Shown: piece after piece, positions 18,701 through 28,939 of the stretch
How the letters are laid out: the number at the start of each line of letters is the position of its first letter
Numbering within the stretch: the first letter of the stretch is position 1
Translations under genes and position numbers: made by a program
Assembly: GCA_029974635.1 (NCBI GenBank)
Contig: JARKQY010000055.1
Span: 109,644 to 173,643, forward strand
Length of the DNA stretch: 64,000 nucleotides
From: Bacillota bacterium
GTDB taxonomy: Bacteria; Bacillota; UBA4882; UBA8346
Reading direction: 5' to 3'
Notes under the pieces: generated by a model
Told to the model about the DNA's origin: nothing
What the model saw: the letters and a program-made list of their open reading frames with translations, nothing else
Databases searched by the model: none

Positions 18701-20906
18701 AAATAGTCCGCTCAATCACTTCCAACTGTTGTTCCCGGCTTAACCGGCAAAAATGAACCGCATATCCGGATACCCGAATCGTCAAATTAGGGTATAGTTC
18801 GGGACGTTCCATAGCCTCAATCAGAGTCTCCCGGCTGTATGCATTGACATTGATATGGTGACCCAAGGCGCCAAAGTAACCGTTAATTAAACCGGTTAAG
18901 TTACGGACGCGTTCCGGGGAATCGGTACCCAAAGCCCGGGGGGTAATGGAAAAGGTATAGGAGATTCCATCCCGGCAAATATCATACGGCAGCTTGGCAA
19001 CCGAGCGCATCGCCGCGACAACGCCGGTCCGCTCCCGGCCGTGCATTGGATTGGCACCCGGAGCAAAAGGTTTTCCGGCGGGTCTGCCGTCGGGAGTCGG
19101 GCCTGTTTTTTTACCGTATACCACATTGGAGGTGATGGTCAATACGGAAAGAGTGGGTATCGCATTCCGGTATATCGGCTGCCGGTTCAATGAATCGTAA
19201 AAGTAGCGCAACACCCGCACCGCCAACCCATCCACCCGGTCATCGTCGTTTCCGTAATAAGGATATTCACCCTCGATCTGATATTCAGTGACTAAACCGT
19301 TGGAGTCGCGAACCGCCTTCACCCGGCCGTACCGGATGGCGCTCAAGGAATCCGCCACCACCGACAAGCCTGCAACACCGAAAGCCATATGCCGTTTTGG
19401 ATTCGAATCAATTAAAGCCATCTGCACCCGTTCATAATTATATTTATCATGCATGAAATGGATACAGTTCATAGTACGACTATATAAAACCGACAGCCAT
19501 GTCAGGACACGCTCATAATTGCTCCAAATTTTATCCCATTCCAAATATTCCCCTTCCACCGGAGGAAGATCCAGCACCGGTTCACCGGTTAATTCGTCCC
19601 GGCCGCCATTGATGGCCAATAATAGTGCTTTGGCCAGATTCACCCTGGCGCCGAAAAATTGCATATCACGGCCGATACGGGTAGCGGAAACACAACAGGA
19701 GATACCGTAATCATCTCCGTAAATCGGCCGCATCAATTCGTCATTTTCAAACTGCAGGGCGGAGGTGGCAATTGCCAGATCAGCGCAGTATTGCCGGAAC
19801 GGTTTGGGCAACCGGGGGCTCCATAAGATGGTCAGATTAGGCTCGGGCGCTGGTCCTAGATTGTTCAATGTCTGCAGCCAGCGATAATCCGTTTTGGTAA
19901 CCAGGGTCCGGCCATCTTCCCCCATTCCGCCCAATGATTCCGTAATCCAGGTAGGATCGCCGGCGAACAGTTCATCGTATTCCGGGGTGCGCAGGTGACG
20001 TACCAGACGCAGCTTGATGGTTAATTGATCGATTAATTGCTGAGCGTCCTCCTCGTTAATGGTTCCCTCCCGTAAATCCCGTTGAATAAAGATATCCAAA
20101 AACGGGCTATTGTGCCCGAGGGACATGGCGGCGCCATTTTGTTCTTTGATGGCGCAAAGGTAAGCCATGTAGAGCCATTGAACCGCTTCCCGGGCGTTGG
20201 TTGCCGGCCTTGAAATATCACACTCATATGCCTTACCTAATTCCGCCATTCGTTCCAGAGCGCGTACTTGATCGGCAATATCCTCCCGCAGATGGATGGT
20301 TGCATCATCGATATTATCCATTCCTTGCAAGTCACTGATTTTTTGCTCCATTAAAAAAGCCGTACCATAAAGCGCCACCCGCCGGTAGTCACCGATTAAT
20401 CGTCCCCGGCCGTATGCATCGGGAAGTCCGGTGATGATGCCTAATTTTCGGGCTTGACGCATTGCTGGAGTATATATCCGGAATATGGCCTCGTTTTGGG
20501 TGCGCCGGTACCGGGAAAAGATTTTTGCCATGATTTTATCCGGAGTGACCCCACGGGCTTTACAGGCTGCTTCCACCATTCGCCATCCCCCCCAGGGATT
20601 GACCATTCGTTTAAGAGGTTCATCGGTTTGCAATCCGACGATAACTTCATTGGCCGGGTCGATATACCCGGGGGACCAGGCGGTAATGCCGGCCACCCGC
20701 CGGGTGTCGATGGCCAAAACCCCGCCGGCGGCTTTCTCTTGTTCCAACAACTTATGGCATTTGTGCCATAAGTCTCGGGTTCGCGGTGAAGCTCCGGTGA
20801 GGAACGAAGCTTCGCCGTGATAAGGCTCATAATTGTCACGAACGAAATCAGCTACATCAATCCGGTTACGCCATACTTCTCCTTTAAAACCTCGCCAAGG
20901 ATCCAT
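18687..20906 (-). CDS. pflB: Formate C-acetyltransferase (pyruvate formate-lyase)
   Basis: PflB splits pyruvate with CoA to acetyl-CoA and formate under anaerobic conditions. The active-site Cys pair is [10 protein letters not shown] near residue 402 and the glycyl-radical loop is [11 protein letters not shown] near 713, both intact. The N-terminus ([19 protein letters not shown], later [14 protein letters not shown]) matches the family. At 739 residues it is slightly shorter than the 760-residue E. coli enzyme. Its leader holds a ZTP riboswitch, linking formate supply to one-carbon/purine status. pflA follows. Confidence 0.97.
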   Translation of the reverse strand: MDPWRGFKGEVWRNRIDVADFVRDNYEPYHGEASFLTGASPRTRDLWHKCHKLLEQEKAAGGVLAIDTRRVAGITAWSPGYIDPANEVIVGLQTDEPLKRMVNPWGGWRMVEAACKARGVTPDKIMAKIFSRYRRTQNEAIFRIYTPAMRQARKLGIITGLPDAYGRGRLIGDYRRVALYGTAFLMEQKISDLQGMDNIDDATIHLREDIADQVRALERMAELGKAYECDISRPATNAREAVQWLYMAYLCAIKEQNGAAMSLGHNSPFLDIFIQRDLREGTINEEDAQQLIDQLTIKLRLVRHLRTPEYDELFAGDPTWITESLGGMGEDGRTLVTKTDYRWLQTLNNLGPAPEPNLTILWSPRLPKPFRQYCADLAIATSALQFENDELMRPIYGDDYGISCCVSATRIGRDMQFFGARVNLAKALLLAINGGRDELTGEPVLDLPPVEGEYLEWDKIWSNYERVLTWLSVLYSRTMNCIHFMHDKYNYERVQMALIDSNPKRHMAFGVAGLSVVADSLSAIRYGRVKAVRDSNGLVTEYQIEGEYPYYGNDDDRVDGLAVRVLRYFYDSLNRQPIYRNAIPTLSVLTITSNVVYGKKTGPTPDGRPAGKPFAPGANPMHGRERTGVVAAMRSVAKLPYDICRDGISYTFSITPRALGTDSPERVRNLTGLINGYFGALGHHINVNAYSRETLIEAMERPELYPNLTIRVSGYAVHFCRLSREQQLEVIERTIYERL

Positions 20907-20998
20907 GAAGAACTCCTCCTTTATATCTCCTGAGTATTGATTCCCTAAATATGCTCCCCTTATTTTGGTTTCAGTTGAATTCGGATACTTCTTAACTT

Positions 20999-21044
20999 AA
21001 AAAATACAAAAGCCACCCAGGCATTCATAGATTGCCCAGGCGGC
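20999..21044 (-). terminator. Terminator arm of the ZTP riboswitch
   Basis: On the minus strand GCCGCCTGGGCA (21044-21033) can pair over 12 positions (three as G-T wobbles) with TGCCTGGGTGGC (21023-21012), followed by TTTTGTATTTTTT. The left arm is the conserved ligand-binding element of the aptamer, so aptamer and terminator exclude each other. I infer an ON switch: ligand folds the aptamer and allows pflB transcription. Confidence 0.85.
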
Positions 21045-21120
21045 CGGCTTATACTTTCCGCATTTCCCCGTGGTTACCCACTTAAGTGTTGTAGAGTCCA
21101 TCATCCCGGATAACAACACT
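21033..21120 (-). ncRNA. ZTP (pfl) riboswitch aptamer
   Basis: Read on the minus strand, the pflB leader contains CCGGGATGATGGACT, then GTGGGTAACCACGGGGAA, and ends with GCCGGCCGCCTGGGCA. The last is the hallmark 3' element of the pfl motif, the ZTP/ZMP-sensing riboswitch found upstream of pfl and one-carbon genes. The 5' stem-loop (GTGG/CCAC) and GGGG are in the expected order. Confidence 0.88.
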
Positions 21121-21156
21121 TATTATCCGCCAGTCATGCGGTTGCGTTATAATTTG

Positions 21157-21185
21157 ATTGTACTCGAAAAAAATAGCTGCGTCAA
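21157..21185 (-). promoter_or_regulatory. Promoter of the pflB riboswitch leader
   Basis: TTGACG (21185-21180), a 17-base spacer and TACAAT (21162-21157) on the minus strand form a near-consensus housekeeping promoter. The expected start near 21150 is about 30 bases before the aptamer. Confidence 0.75.
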
Positions 21186-21323
21186 GGAAACAAATTACAG
21201 TATTCGATTTGTAGTTCAGATTTAATGGTTTCTTCATACTGTTTGCCAAAGGAAAATAATCCCGCAAACCGAATTATTATTCAGAATATTCATTACGTAA
21301 GCAATGTTTTAAGGAGGAATTAG

Positions 21324-21881
21324 ATGATACTATCATTAATCCAAAAGCGGCGCAGTATCCGAAAGTACTTAAGAAAGCCGGTAGAATCGCCAAAAATCGG
21401 ACAACTTCTGGAAGCGGCCCTGCGGGCGCCTTCTTCACGCGGTTTAAATCCCTGGGAGTTTATTGTAATTGATCAACCGGATCTGTTGGTCAAGGCGTCC
21501 AAAGCCAAACTTCACGGTTCCGCGTTTTTACAAAATGCCCCGTTGGCAATTGTAGTATGCGCAAATCCGGATCGTTGCGATGTATGGATAGAAGATGCTT
21601 CCATTGCCGCTGCCTATATCCAACTTGTCAGTGAAGCCATCGGTCTTGGCAGCTGCTGGATTCAAATCAGGGAACGAATGCACGATGAAGCCAAAACAGC
21701 AGAAGAGTATCTCCGGGAAATCCTTGAAATCCCCGTCCGTCTTAAGGTTGAAGCAGTTGTTGCATTGGGTTATCCTGATGAAGCATTATCAGCGCATCCC
21801 AAAGAAAAATTACAGTATGAGAAGATTTATTATAATTGCTATGGTGTAAAACACACATTTAGTAGCTGTATGATTTATTAG
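21324..21881 (+). CDS. Nitroreductase-family flavoprotein
   Basis: A 185-residue member of the FMN-dependent nitroreductase superfamily. It starts LIQKRRSIRKYLRKPVESPKIGQLLEAALRAPSSRGLNPWEFIV, the classic phosphate-binding RRSIRxY and (A)PSS..NxQPWxF-type region. It continues with ASIAAAYIQLVSEAIGLGSCWIQIRER and VVALGYPDE. AAGGAGG stands seven bases before the ATG. The substrate is unknown. It is transcribed divergently from pflB. Confidence 0.88.
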   Translation: MILSLIQKRRSIRKYLRKPVESPKIGQLLEAALRAPSSRGLNPWEFIVIDQPDLLVKASKAKLHGSAFLQNAPLAIVVCANPDRCDVWIEDASIAAAYIQLVSEAIGLGSCWIQIRERMHDEAKTAEEYLREILEIPVRLKVEAVVALGYPDEALSAHPKEKLQYEKIYYNCYGVKHTFSSCMIY

Positions 21882-21977
21882 CTATTAGCAGCCTATTTTG
21901 GAGTTAGTGGCAGGATATTGGTATTTTATGCCGTATTATTTTAGATAAGATATTAAGATATTCGGGAGGAAATATTG

Positions 21978-22970
21978 ATGTTCAATTATCCGATTTTAAA
22001 TGTCGCAATGGCCGCTGTATTGACCGGAATCATTCTGGGTGCAGTAAACTATTATTTCGCCAAAAAAAACAATGAGAATATTGTTTCCTTACGTTATATC
22101 GTATCCTTCGGTATTATATTGTTGTTATATTCGGGTTTGTTTCTTTACATCCAATTGGCCAGCGATCATAAAGTAGCCGTAAATGAAAAGAAGATGGCCC
22201 GTATGAAAGCGGAGCAGAAGCAGAGAATCAAGGAAATTGAAGAGAAATATGCCAAAGAAGTCGCCCTCTTGGAATGGAAAAACAAGGTATTCACCTCCAA
22301 TGCCGAAATGCAGAAATCGTTGACGGAGGCCAAGGATGAGTTCAACTTAAGCCCGCAAGAAGTAACCATGTGGAAAGGTATTGCCGAAAATAATACCCTA
22401 GAAAAGTTGATCCCGAAGCAAAACGCCAATGAGGTTTTAAAGGAATATCAATCCCGTTTGAAAAACAGCCTGGCCCAAGTAAGATCCGGACAAACCCTCA
22501 TGACATCGGACGTGCGGATGCTGGCCGATAACATTAATACCATCCGGCTCATCGGCAGGGAGTACGAGAAAGTGCTGGGTTCATTCCGCGAGCTTTATAA
22601 CAGCATCAACGCCAACCCCGGAGCCGAACTGGACATGCCTAAACAAAAGAAGTTTTTGTTCTTCCCGGTTAAATCCAAAGAATATAACAAACTATTGAAT
22701 GAATATTACGAGGCGAAAGGGAATACCCAAGCTACAGCTGAGGTTGCCGCCAAATTAAAACTTACCATCGAAAAGGCGGAGTCCGAATTTAAAGTCATCA
22801 ATCAAAAATTCGAGGAGAATCTGTCTTTTGTGGAAAGCACATCCAATTCAATTTCCTTTAACGCCGAAAAGCTTGAGAATTTAATTGAGGCTGCGATTAG
22901 TGAAGCTGATATCATTAATGAGACAAACAAAAAGACTAATCTGAATCTCAAACAGCCCAGAAAGAATTGA
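21978..22970 (+). CDS. Two-TM membrane protein with long coiled coil, unknown function
   Basis: A 330-residue protein starting on ATG seven bases after GGGAGGA. It has two N-terminal membrane segments (ILNVAMAAVLTGIILGAVNYYF and YIVSFGIILLLYSGLFLYIQL). A charged coiled coil follows (KKMARMKAEQKQRIKEIEEKYAKEVALLEWKNKV, about 73-106) and more heptad-like helices run to the end. The soluble part probably faces the cytoplasm. No enzymatic motif is visible and I do not recognise a family. It is followed by a large bidirectional inverted repeat. Confidence 0.75.
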   Translation: MFNYPILNVAMAAVLTGIILGAVNYYFAKKNNENIVSLRYIVSFGIILLLYSGLFLYIQLASDHKVAVNEKKMARMKAEQKQRIKEIEEKYAKEVALLEWKNKVFTSNAEMQKSLTEAKDEFNLSPQEVTMWKGIAENNTLEKLIPKQNANEVLKEYQSRLKNSLAQVRSGQTLMTSDVRMLADNINTIRLIGREYEKVLGSFRELYNSINANPGAELDMPKQKKFLFFPVKSKEYNKLLNEYYEAKGNTQATAEVAAKLKLTIEKAESEFKVINQKFEENLSFVESTSNSISFNAEKLENLIEAAISEADIINETNKKTNLNLKQPRKN

Positions 22971-23059
22971 TGTCAAAACAAAACTAACACCGGCTGGAAA
23001 CCGTGGTTTTGAGACAACCGGGTGCAAACGGAGGAAGTCGGAGAGGCCGCCAAAAAGTA

Positions 23060-23124
23060 GAAAAGATATACATATATAGCATCAGTCATTAAACAATAAT
23101 AATCTATATATTGTATATCTTTTC
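23060..23124. terminator. 20-bp inverted repeat between convergent genes
   Basis: The segment 23060-23079 (GAAAAGATATACATATATAG) is repeated inverted at 23104-23124 with a single extra T, around a 24-base loop. T-rich stretches follow on both strands (CTTTTCTTTATT plus; CTTTTCTACTTTTTGG minus). It lies between a plus-strand and a minus-strand gene and probably terminates both. Confidence 0.65.
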
Positions 23125-23194
23125 TTTATTCAATTATCATGGTTTTTTATTGCAAACTATAGATAAACTATTTTTTGATGCGGCAGTAAGCGAT

Positions 23195-23371
23195 TTATAT
23201 AGATTTAGATTCACGGTGCATTTGATTGGTATTCAACTGGTTATGCTTCAATTCCTGGCCGCATTTCGGACACTGTCGGATAGCATTGCCCTGGTTGTCA
23301 TAATAAACGATACCGGTCCGCATTGCTGAAGCGGTTACGGTATAACTGCAGTTATCACATGATTTTAACAA
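23195..23371 (-). CDS. Small zinc-ribbon protein, 58 residues
   Basis: Too short for ordinary ORF lists. From TTG at 23371 the minus strand encodes MLKSCDNCSYTVTASAMRTG, then IVYYDNQGNAIRQCPKCGQE and a polar tail. Two CxxC pairs (CDNC and CPKC) about 29 residues apart make a zinc ribbon. AAGGAAGGGGGAG stands six bases before the TTG, a very strong ribosome site that supports translation. Likely a stand-alone zinc-ribbon protein of unknown partner. Confidence 0.7.
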   Translation of the reverse strand: MLKSCDNCSYTVTASAMRTGIVYYDNQGNAIRQCPKCGQELKHNQLNTNQMHRESKSI

Positions 23372-23388
23372 GTGATCTCCCCCTTCCT

Positions 23389-23432
23389 TTTATATTCAAC
23401 AATCCGTAATTTATTGATATATTGAATATAAA
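23389..23432. promoter_or_regulatory. Inverted repeat just upstream of the small zinc-ribbon gene
   Basis: TTTATATTCAA (23389-23399) and TTGAATATAAA (23422-23432) are perfect 11-base inverted arms 22 bases apart, directly upstream of the zinc-ribbon ribosome site. It could be an operator or a leader hairpin. Confidence 0.4.
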
Positions 23433-23647
23433 CCGGTATGCAATGATTTTATTGGTAAGTTTATATCTCTATTAATAGTCGATTTTGATATTAGAATCAA
23501 GTCCCTGTTTTTCCAATTTTATGGGTTTAACCGTCCGAGATGCCATTATTTTGTGATTTAATAATCTTATTAGCATTTTATGAATTCGACCGGTTTTGGA
23601 ATTGTCCCATCGTAAGCGCTAATCATTTCAAACATCGGAGGCTGCAC

Positions 23648-24523
23648 ATGGAAAAAATATATGTTGAACATTTGAATCCGGGAATGATTTTGGCAAGGTC
23701 GATTTATTTGGCGGATGGCAGAATTTTATGCCGCAAAAAGACCGAAATCTCCAGTGTGGCCATTAACAAATTTAAAGAGTTGCGCTTGCCCGCCGTGTAT
23801 ATCGCATCCATCCCAGAAGATAACACAGTTGAGGATGCGGTTTCCGATACAACCCGTTCTGATGCGATACAGACCTTATCTAAACTTAGTTCTGATCTTC
23901 GTACAACTCAAAACGTTAGTTTGGCCCCTTGTAAAAAAATTTTAACCGCGTTAATCGCCGAGATTGGCGACCATAAAGATACATTACCGGAAGTAAACGA
24001 TATACGGATTCTTAATGATTATGTATTCAGCCATTCCGTCAATGTCTGTGTTATAGCCATTAAAATGGGAACCGTGCTTGGTCTTGATTCGGCTAAGTTA
24101 CTTGAGCTAGCTTTCGGAGCGTTTTTGCATGATATTGGCATGACCAGGATTTCTCCGGATATATTAAGCAGAGTAGGGGGGCTGACACCGGAAGAAATGG
24201 GAGTTATCCGGACCCATCCCAAAATCGGTTATGATATTATTAGCCCGCTTATTGATGTTCCGAAGAATGCAATGCTTGCCACTTATCAGCATCATGAACG
24301 CTATAACGGCGCCGGATATCCTAAAGGTATAAGCGGCGCCGAGATTAATGAATTGGCCCGGATAATTATGGTGGCCGATGTTTTTGATGCCATGTCCGCT
24401 GAAAAACTATACCGGAAGGCCAAACCGGTTCCGGAGATTATTGAATACCTTAAAAGCCAAAAAGGGATTGAGTTCGATCCGGCGGCAGTCAATGCTTTGG
24501 TGAAGATTTACGGTAAGAATTAG
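23648..24523 (+). CDS. HD-GYP-type metal-dependent phosphohydrolase
   Basis: A 291-residue cytoplasmic protein; start at ATG 23648 because TCGGAGG lies just upstream and the longer frame has no homology. The N-terminal 110 residues (MEKIYVEHLNPGMILARSIYLADGRILCRK) form the small domain often seen before HD-GYP. The catalytic domain has HSVNVCVIAIKMG, LHDIGMTRI (HD), THPKIGYDII and HHERYNGAGYPKGI (GYP, with N in place of the usual D), then ADVFDAMSAEKLYR. The family hydrolyses cyclic di-GMP or related dinucleotides. No receiver or sensor domain is attached. Confidence 0.9.
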   Translation: MEKIYVEHLNPGMILARSIYLADGRILCRKKTEISSVAINKFKELRLPAVYIASIPEDNTVEDAVSDTTRSDAIQTLSKLSSDLRTTQNVSLAPCKKILTALIAEIGDHKDTLPEVNDIRILNDYVFSHSVNVCVIAIKMGTVLGLDSAKLLELAFGAFLHDIGMTRISPDILSRVGGLTPEEMGVIRTHPKIGYDIISPLIDVPKNAMLATYQHHERYNGAGYPKGISGAEINELARIIMVADVFDAMSAEKLYRKAKPVPEIIEYLKSQKGIEFDPAAVNALVKIYGKN

Positions 24524-24628
24524 GGTAACAACAGTGATTAGTTATTCAGATCTAAAATGAGTAAAATGGCAGGATATTTTGAAAAAATGCTGAAACTATA
24601 TAACAAAAATTATTTCTAAGGAGATATC

Positions 24629-25282
24629 GTGAATTCTATCAGTTTTATCATTGATTTTATCATTCATCTGGATAAGCATTTGGATATGCTTATCCAATAT
24701 TTTGGTCCAGCAACTTATTATATTCTGTTTTTGGTTATTTTTTGCGAGACCGGCTTAGTGATTACTCCTTTCCTGCCGGGAGATTCATTATTGTTCGCCT
24801 TAGGCGCTTTTGCCGCCGCCGGGGTTGGCGGCTTGAACCTGCAGACGTTGTTAATCACGCTGTGGCTGGCCGCGATGATTGGTGATTCCACTAATTATTG
24901 GATTGGTTATTTTACCGGGGTTGAAATCTTGAGTAAACAAAAATTACGCTTTATTAAAAAGGAATATCTTGACCGGGCGCATCGCTTTTATGAAAAACAC
25001 GGCGGAAAGACAGTTACCATTGCCCGTTTCCTTCCCATTATCCGGACCTTTGCTCCTTTTGTCGCCGGTATTGGGCGGATGAAATACAACCGGTTTTTAA
25101 TCTATAGCATTCTGGGGAATTTACTATGGATTTCAATCTTTTTAGTGGGAGGATTCTTTCTGGGACAATATATTAAGCAGAGTTTTAGCCTGATTATGAT
25201 TGCCATTGTATTAATCTCGCTAATCCCGGTGATTTTGGAGTTTATTCATCATCGCCTGCCCAAAAAGCAACCAAAACAGTAG
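24629..25282 (+). CDS. DedA/SNARE-associated family membrane protein
   Basis: A 217-residue DedA (VTT-domain) protein, a family linked to undecaprenyl-phosphate or phospholipid flipping. Signatures are FCETGLVITPFLPGDSLLFALGAFA, GDSTNYWIGYFTG and HGGKTVTIARFLPIIRTFAPFVAGIGRM, followed by two C-terminal membrane helices. The GTG start follows AAGGAGATATC. A terminator follows the gene. Confidence 0.93.
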   Translation: MNSISFIIDFIIHLDKHLDMLIQYFGPATYYILFLVIFCETGLVITPFLPGDSLLFALGAFAAAGVGGLNLQTLLITLWLAAMIGDSTNYWIGYFTGVEILSKQKLRFIKKEYLDRAHRFYEKHGGKTVTIARFLPIIRTFAPFVAGIGRMKYNRFLIYSILGNLLWISIFLVGGFFLGQYIKQSFSLIMIAIVLISLIPVILEFIHHRLPKKQPKQ

Positions 25283-25322
25283 TTCGTACTATGGTTCAAA
25301 TTAAGAATCCGTTTACTAACAA

Positions 25323-25350
25323 AACACCGGACTTAACCGGTGTTGCTTTT
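25323..25350 (+). terminator. Terminator after the DedA gene
   Basis: AACACCGG, loop ACTTAA, CCGGTGTT form a perfect 8-bp stem followed by GCTTTTTT. Confidence 0.85.
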
Positions 25351-25527
25351 TTCATCAAGGTTTACCGGATAATTCATTTCAAGGTTATCTGCCTAATTTA
25401 GGCTGCGATAGTGATTTTATTTTTTCGAAGTTACAGGGAAAACCGGTTAAAGGTCGAATTTTCTGTTATGAATCAACAAGCCAAAATGGTAGTCTTCTTT
25501 TAACAATTTTTGCGGGAGCGGTTTACT

Positions 25528-26289
25528 TTGCGATCAAATCAGACAGGTTCTTTAGATTATCAGAAATTGTTGTATATTTGGATAGTGATGGTTGGAGTAA
25601 TTGCCGCCACGGCTATTATCGTGGGACTTCAGGTATATTGGTGGCAGAAGGCGGAGGCGAAAGCGGAACAAAAAAAATTGATCGCCCGGATTACCAAACT
25701 TCAAAACGAGATTAATAAATTAAAGAATAATCGCCAGAGTTCTTCGGGGCAAAGTCAGCGGATGAGTCCTCAAGATCAATTTTACCAAGCGCTTTTGGCC
25801 GGCAAGGAGCAAAATGTAATTGCGGCATTGCAACGGAAAGATATGAAAGCGCTGGCCGCTTTTGTTCATCCGGTGAAAGGGCTGCGTTTTTCACCATACA
25901 TCTCCATCAGTCCGGAAACCGATCTGGTTTTTCCCAAAGAGCGGATGGCGGGCTTTTTGCATGATAAATCAAAGCGGATATGGGGTTACTACGAAGGCAC
26001 CGGAACACAGATTAAACTAAGTAATGAAGAGTATTATAAAATGTATGTCTATGATCGGGATTACTTGCTGGCGGATAAAATCAACTACAACACCGGAATC
26101 CAAGGCAGCCTTACCGCCGGAAACGTTTTTGAAGTATACCCGAAAGGTGTCATCGCGGAATACCAATGCGTTGAAAAAAACAGCCGGGGAGAAGAGCTTG
26201 GTTACTGGCGCGATTTGAAACTGGTATTTGAAGCGGAAAACAATACCTGGTACTTGGTAGGCATCATTCATGACCAATGGTCGATTTAA
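25528..26289 (+). CDS. Single-TM anchored protein of unknown function
   Basis: A 253-residue protein. TTG at 25528 is chosen because GGGAGCGG lies six bases upstream; a TTG at 25510 is possible. One N-terminal membrane helix (LLYIWIVMVGVIAATAIIVGLQVYW) is followed by a coiled coil (AEAKAEQKKLIARITKLQNEINKLK) and an extracellular domain. The segment VIAALQRKDMKALAAFVHPVKGLRFSPY recurs in secreted Firmicutes proteins of unknown role, and the end WYLVGIIHDQW suggests an NTF2-like or lipoprotein-type fold. It directly precedes mutS by 17 bases, but a functional link is not evident. Confidence 0.75.
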   Translation: MRSNQTGSLDYQKLLYIWIVMVGVIAATAIIVGLQVYWWQKAEAKAEQKKLIARITKLQNEINKLKNNRQSSSGQSQRMSPQDQFYQALLAGKEQNVIAALQRKDMKALAAFVHPVKGLRFSPYISISPETDLVFPKERMAGFLHDKSKRIWGYYEGTGTQIKLSNEEYYKMYVYDRDYLLADKINYNTGIQGSLTAGNVFEVYPKGVIAEYQCVEKNSRGEELGYWRDLKLVFEAENNTWYLVGIIHDQWSI

Positions 26290-26306
26290 AGCAATGAGGT
26301 GCATTT

Positions 26307-28904
26307 ATGGCTGCTAAAACCACTCCGATGGTTCAACAATATTTGGAGATTAAAGCTAAATACCCTGGATGTATTCTGTTTTTCCGGCTGGGTGATTTTT
26401 ATGAAATGTTCTTTGACGACGCGACGATAGCAGCCCGGGAACTAGAAATTGTATTGACGGGAAGGGATTCGGGAACCGAACGCATTCCCATGTGCGGTAT
26501 TCCTTACCATTCAGCTTCCGGTTATTTGGCTAAATTAATTAATAAGGGTTACAAGGTGGCCATTTGTGAGCAAGTAGAGGATCCTAAAACCGCTAAAGGG
26601 ATTGTAGAAAGAGCAGTGATCCGGATTGTCACTCCCGGAACCGTATACGAGGATTTTATCTTAAAAGATAAAGTGAATAACTTTCTGGCTGCGGTCGTTT
26701 TGGAGAAAAACTATTGGGGACTGGCATATGTTGATCTGTCCACGGGCGATTTTAAAGCCATTCAATTTTTTGGAAATGAAATTCATCATTTGGCTGCGGA
26801 GCTTGTCCGGATTAAGCCTGCGGAACTGTATATCCGGGAAAAGGACATTGAAGCTATTAACCGGATTTACAAAGTTGCCGATACATTAATTACAACCGGC
26901 GCTCCGGAGGTTTTTCAACATCCAAAAGCTTATCGAAGTTTAACGGAACATTTTGGACTGCAGAATCTTACCGCTTTTGGATGTGAAGATTTGCCGGCGG
27001 CTGTTTCCGCTGCCGGAGCAGTGCTTCAGTATCTATACGAGACTCAAAAAAATTCACTGCAGCATATTCGCAAAATATCTACATATGAAATCGGTTCTTT
27101 TATCAGTCTTGATCCGGCAACCCGCCGTAATCTGGAACTTACCAAAACGATTCGTAGCGGTGAAACCACGGGAACTCTATTATGGGTCCTGGATCAGACC
27201 GTTACTTCCATGGGAGGCCGGATGTTACGTTCCTGGATAGAGCAGCCCCTGGGAAATATTGAAGCAATCAACGCGCGGCAGGCGGCGGTGGCCGATTTTG
27301 CCTTCAGTTTGGAAATTCGGGAAGCATTGCGGGAGGCGTTGTCCAGGACTTACGATTTGCAGCGGATTCTCGCCAAGCTAGCCGGGAATACTGCCAATGC
27401 CCGTGATTTACTGGCTTTAAAGAATACCCTGGAACAAGTTCCAGTTGTCAAAAATCTGTTGGCGGACTTTACGTCCGCTAAACTTCATAGTTTGGAAAAG
27501 TCATTGGACCCGCTGGCCGATTTGGTTGAATTATTTGCGGCTAGCTTGCGGGAGGATCCGCCGCCCTCCATTCGGGAAGGCGGTATGATAAAGGCTTCTT
27601 TTCATCAAGAACTGGCCAACCTGTTAAACGCAAATTCCAAGGGGAAACAATGGGTAGCGGAACTGGAACAGAAAGAGCGGGAAAGGACCGGGATAAAATC
27701 CTTAAAAGTCGGTTACAACCAGGTGTTCGGATATTATATCGAGGTTACTAACGCAAATTTGGAGTTGGTGCCCGCTGATTATATCCGCAAACAAACTTTG
27801 GCCAACGGCGAACGGTATATCAATCAAACCTTAAAGGAATATGAAGACTTGATCTTAAATGCCCGCGAGAAAAGTGTGGCGTTGGAATATGAACTTTTTT
27901 TGGAGATACGGGATCAGGTCCTGGCGAAAATCGATGCTTTGCAAAGCAACGCCTTGATTTTAGCGGAGCTGGATTCCTTGGTGGCTATGGCGGAGGCTGC
28001 GGTACGCAATCATTATACCCGTCCGGCGCTTAATGACAACGGTAAGATATTGATCATGGACGGCCGGCATCCGGTAGTGGAGCAAATGCTGCAAAACTAC
28101 AGCTTTGTTCCCAACGATACCCTCCTCGATCTAGATGATCACCGTACCCAGATTATTACCGGGCCGAATATGGCCGGTAAATCCACCTATATGCGGCAAG
28201 TTGCCCTGATTGTATTAATGGCTCACATCGGCAGTTTTGTTCCGGCGAAAGCGGCGGATATTTCATTGGTGGATCGAATTTTTACAAGAGTGGGCGCTTC
28301 GGATGATCTGGCTACCGGCCAAAGCACTTTTATGGTGGAAATGAATGAGGTCGCTTATATATTGAATCATGCCAGCAAACAATCACTGGTGATCCTGGAC
28401 GAGATAGGCCGCGGCACCAGTACCTTTGATGGCTTAAGCATCGCATGGTCGGTGGTTGAGTTTATGAATAATCAGGCGCGAATTAGCTGCAAGACCTTGG
28501 TGGCTACTCATTATCACGAACTGACCGATTTGGAAAGCCGCCTGGAGGGAGTGAAAAATTATCATATCGCTGTGCAACGGGATGCCGACGGGATCATTTT
28601 TTTGCGAAAAATCGCTCCCGGCAAAGCTGAACAAAGTTATGGAATCGAAGTTGCCCGTCTGGCCGGGCTGCCGCTGGAAATCACCGAACGGGCCAGGGAT
28701 ATTTTAAAGACTTTGGAACATGGCGAAGTGGTGGAATTTGATGAATTGCAAAAAAAACCGCCGGAACCCCAGGTTCAATTAACGTTATTTCAATTCGAAA
28801 CCGATATAATTATTAATGAAATCAAAGGAATCGATTTGGTGTCCACCACTCCTCTTGAGGCATTGAACCTGCTTTACCAATGGCAACAAAAATTACGCTC
28901 CTAA
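26307..28904 (+). CDS. mutS: DNA mismatch repair protein MutS
   Basis: MutS recognises mismatches and starts repair with MutL. The mismatch-binding motif [11 protein letters not shown] is at about residues 29-39. The ATPase has Walker [14 protein letters not shown] near 618, Walker [19 protein letters not shown] and the signature [14 protein letters not shown]. The C-terminal helix-turn-helix region ([11 protein letters not shown]...) follows. At 865 residues it has full length. mutL and miaA follow, an order common in Gram-positive bacteria. Confidence 0.98.
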   Translation: MAAKTTPMVQQYLEIKAKYPGCILFFRLGDFYEMFFDDATIAARELEIVLTGRDSGTERIPMCGIPYHSASGYLAKLINKGYKVAICEQVEDPKTAKGIVERAVIRIVTPGTVYEDFILKDKVNNFLAAVVLEKNYWGLAYVDLSTGDFKAIQFFGNEIHHLAAELVRIKPAELYIREKDIEAINRIYKVADTLITTGAPEVFQHPKAYRSLTEHFGLQNLTAFGCEDLPAAVSAAGAVLQYLYETQKNSLQHIRKISTYEIGSFISLDPATRRNLELTKTIRSGETTGTLLWVLDQTVTSMGGRMLRSWIEQPLGNIEAINARQAAVADFAFSLEIREALREALSRTYDLQRILAKLAGNTANARDLLALKNTLEQVPVVKNLLADFTSAKLHSLEKSLDPLADLVELFAASLREDPPPSIREGGMIKASFHQELANLLNANSKGKQWVAELEQKERERTGIKSLKVGYNQVFGYYIEVTNANLELVPADYIRKQTLANGERYINQTLKEYEDLILNAREKSVALEYELFLEIRDQVLAKIDALQSNALILAELDSLVAMAEAAVRNHYTRPALNDNGKILIMDGRHPVVEQMLQNYSFVPNDTLLDLDDHRTQIITGPNMAGKSTYMRQVALIVLMAHIGSFVPAKAADISLVDRIFTRVGASDDLATGQSTFMVEMNEVAYILNHASKQSLVILDEIGRGTSTFDGLSIAWSVVEFMNNQARISCKTLVATHYHELTDLESRLEGVKNYHIAVQRDADGIIFLRKIAPGKAEQSYGIEVARLAGLPLEITERARDILKTLEHGEVVEFDELQKKPPEPQVQLTLFQFETDIIINEIKGIDLVSTTPLEALNLLYQWQQKLRS

Positions 28905-28939
28905 GGTTCATAAAGTTTTAAACTTGCGGAGGATTGAAT

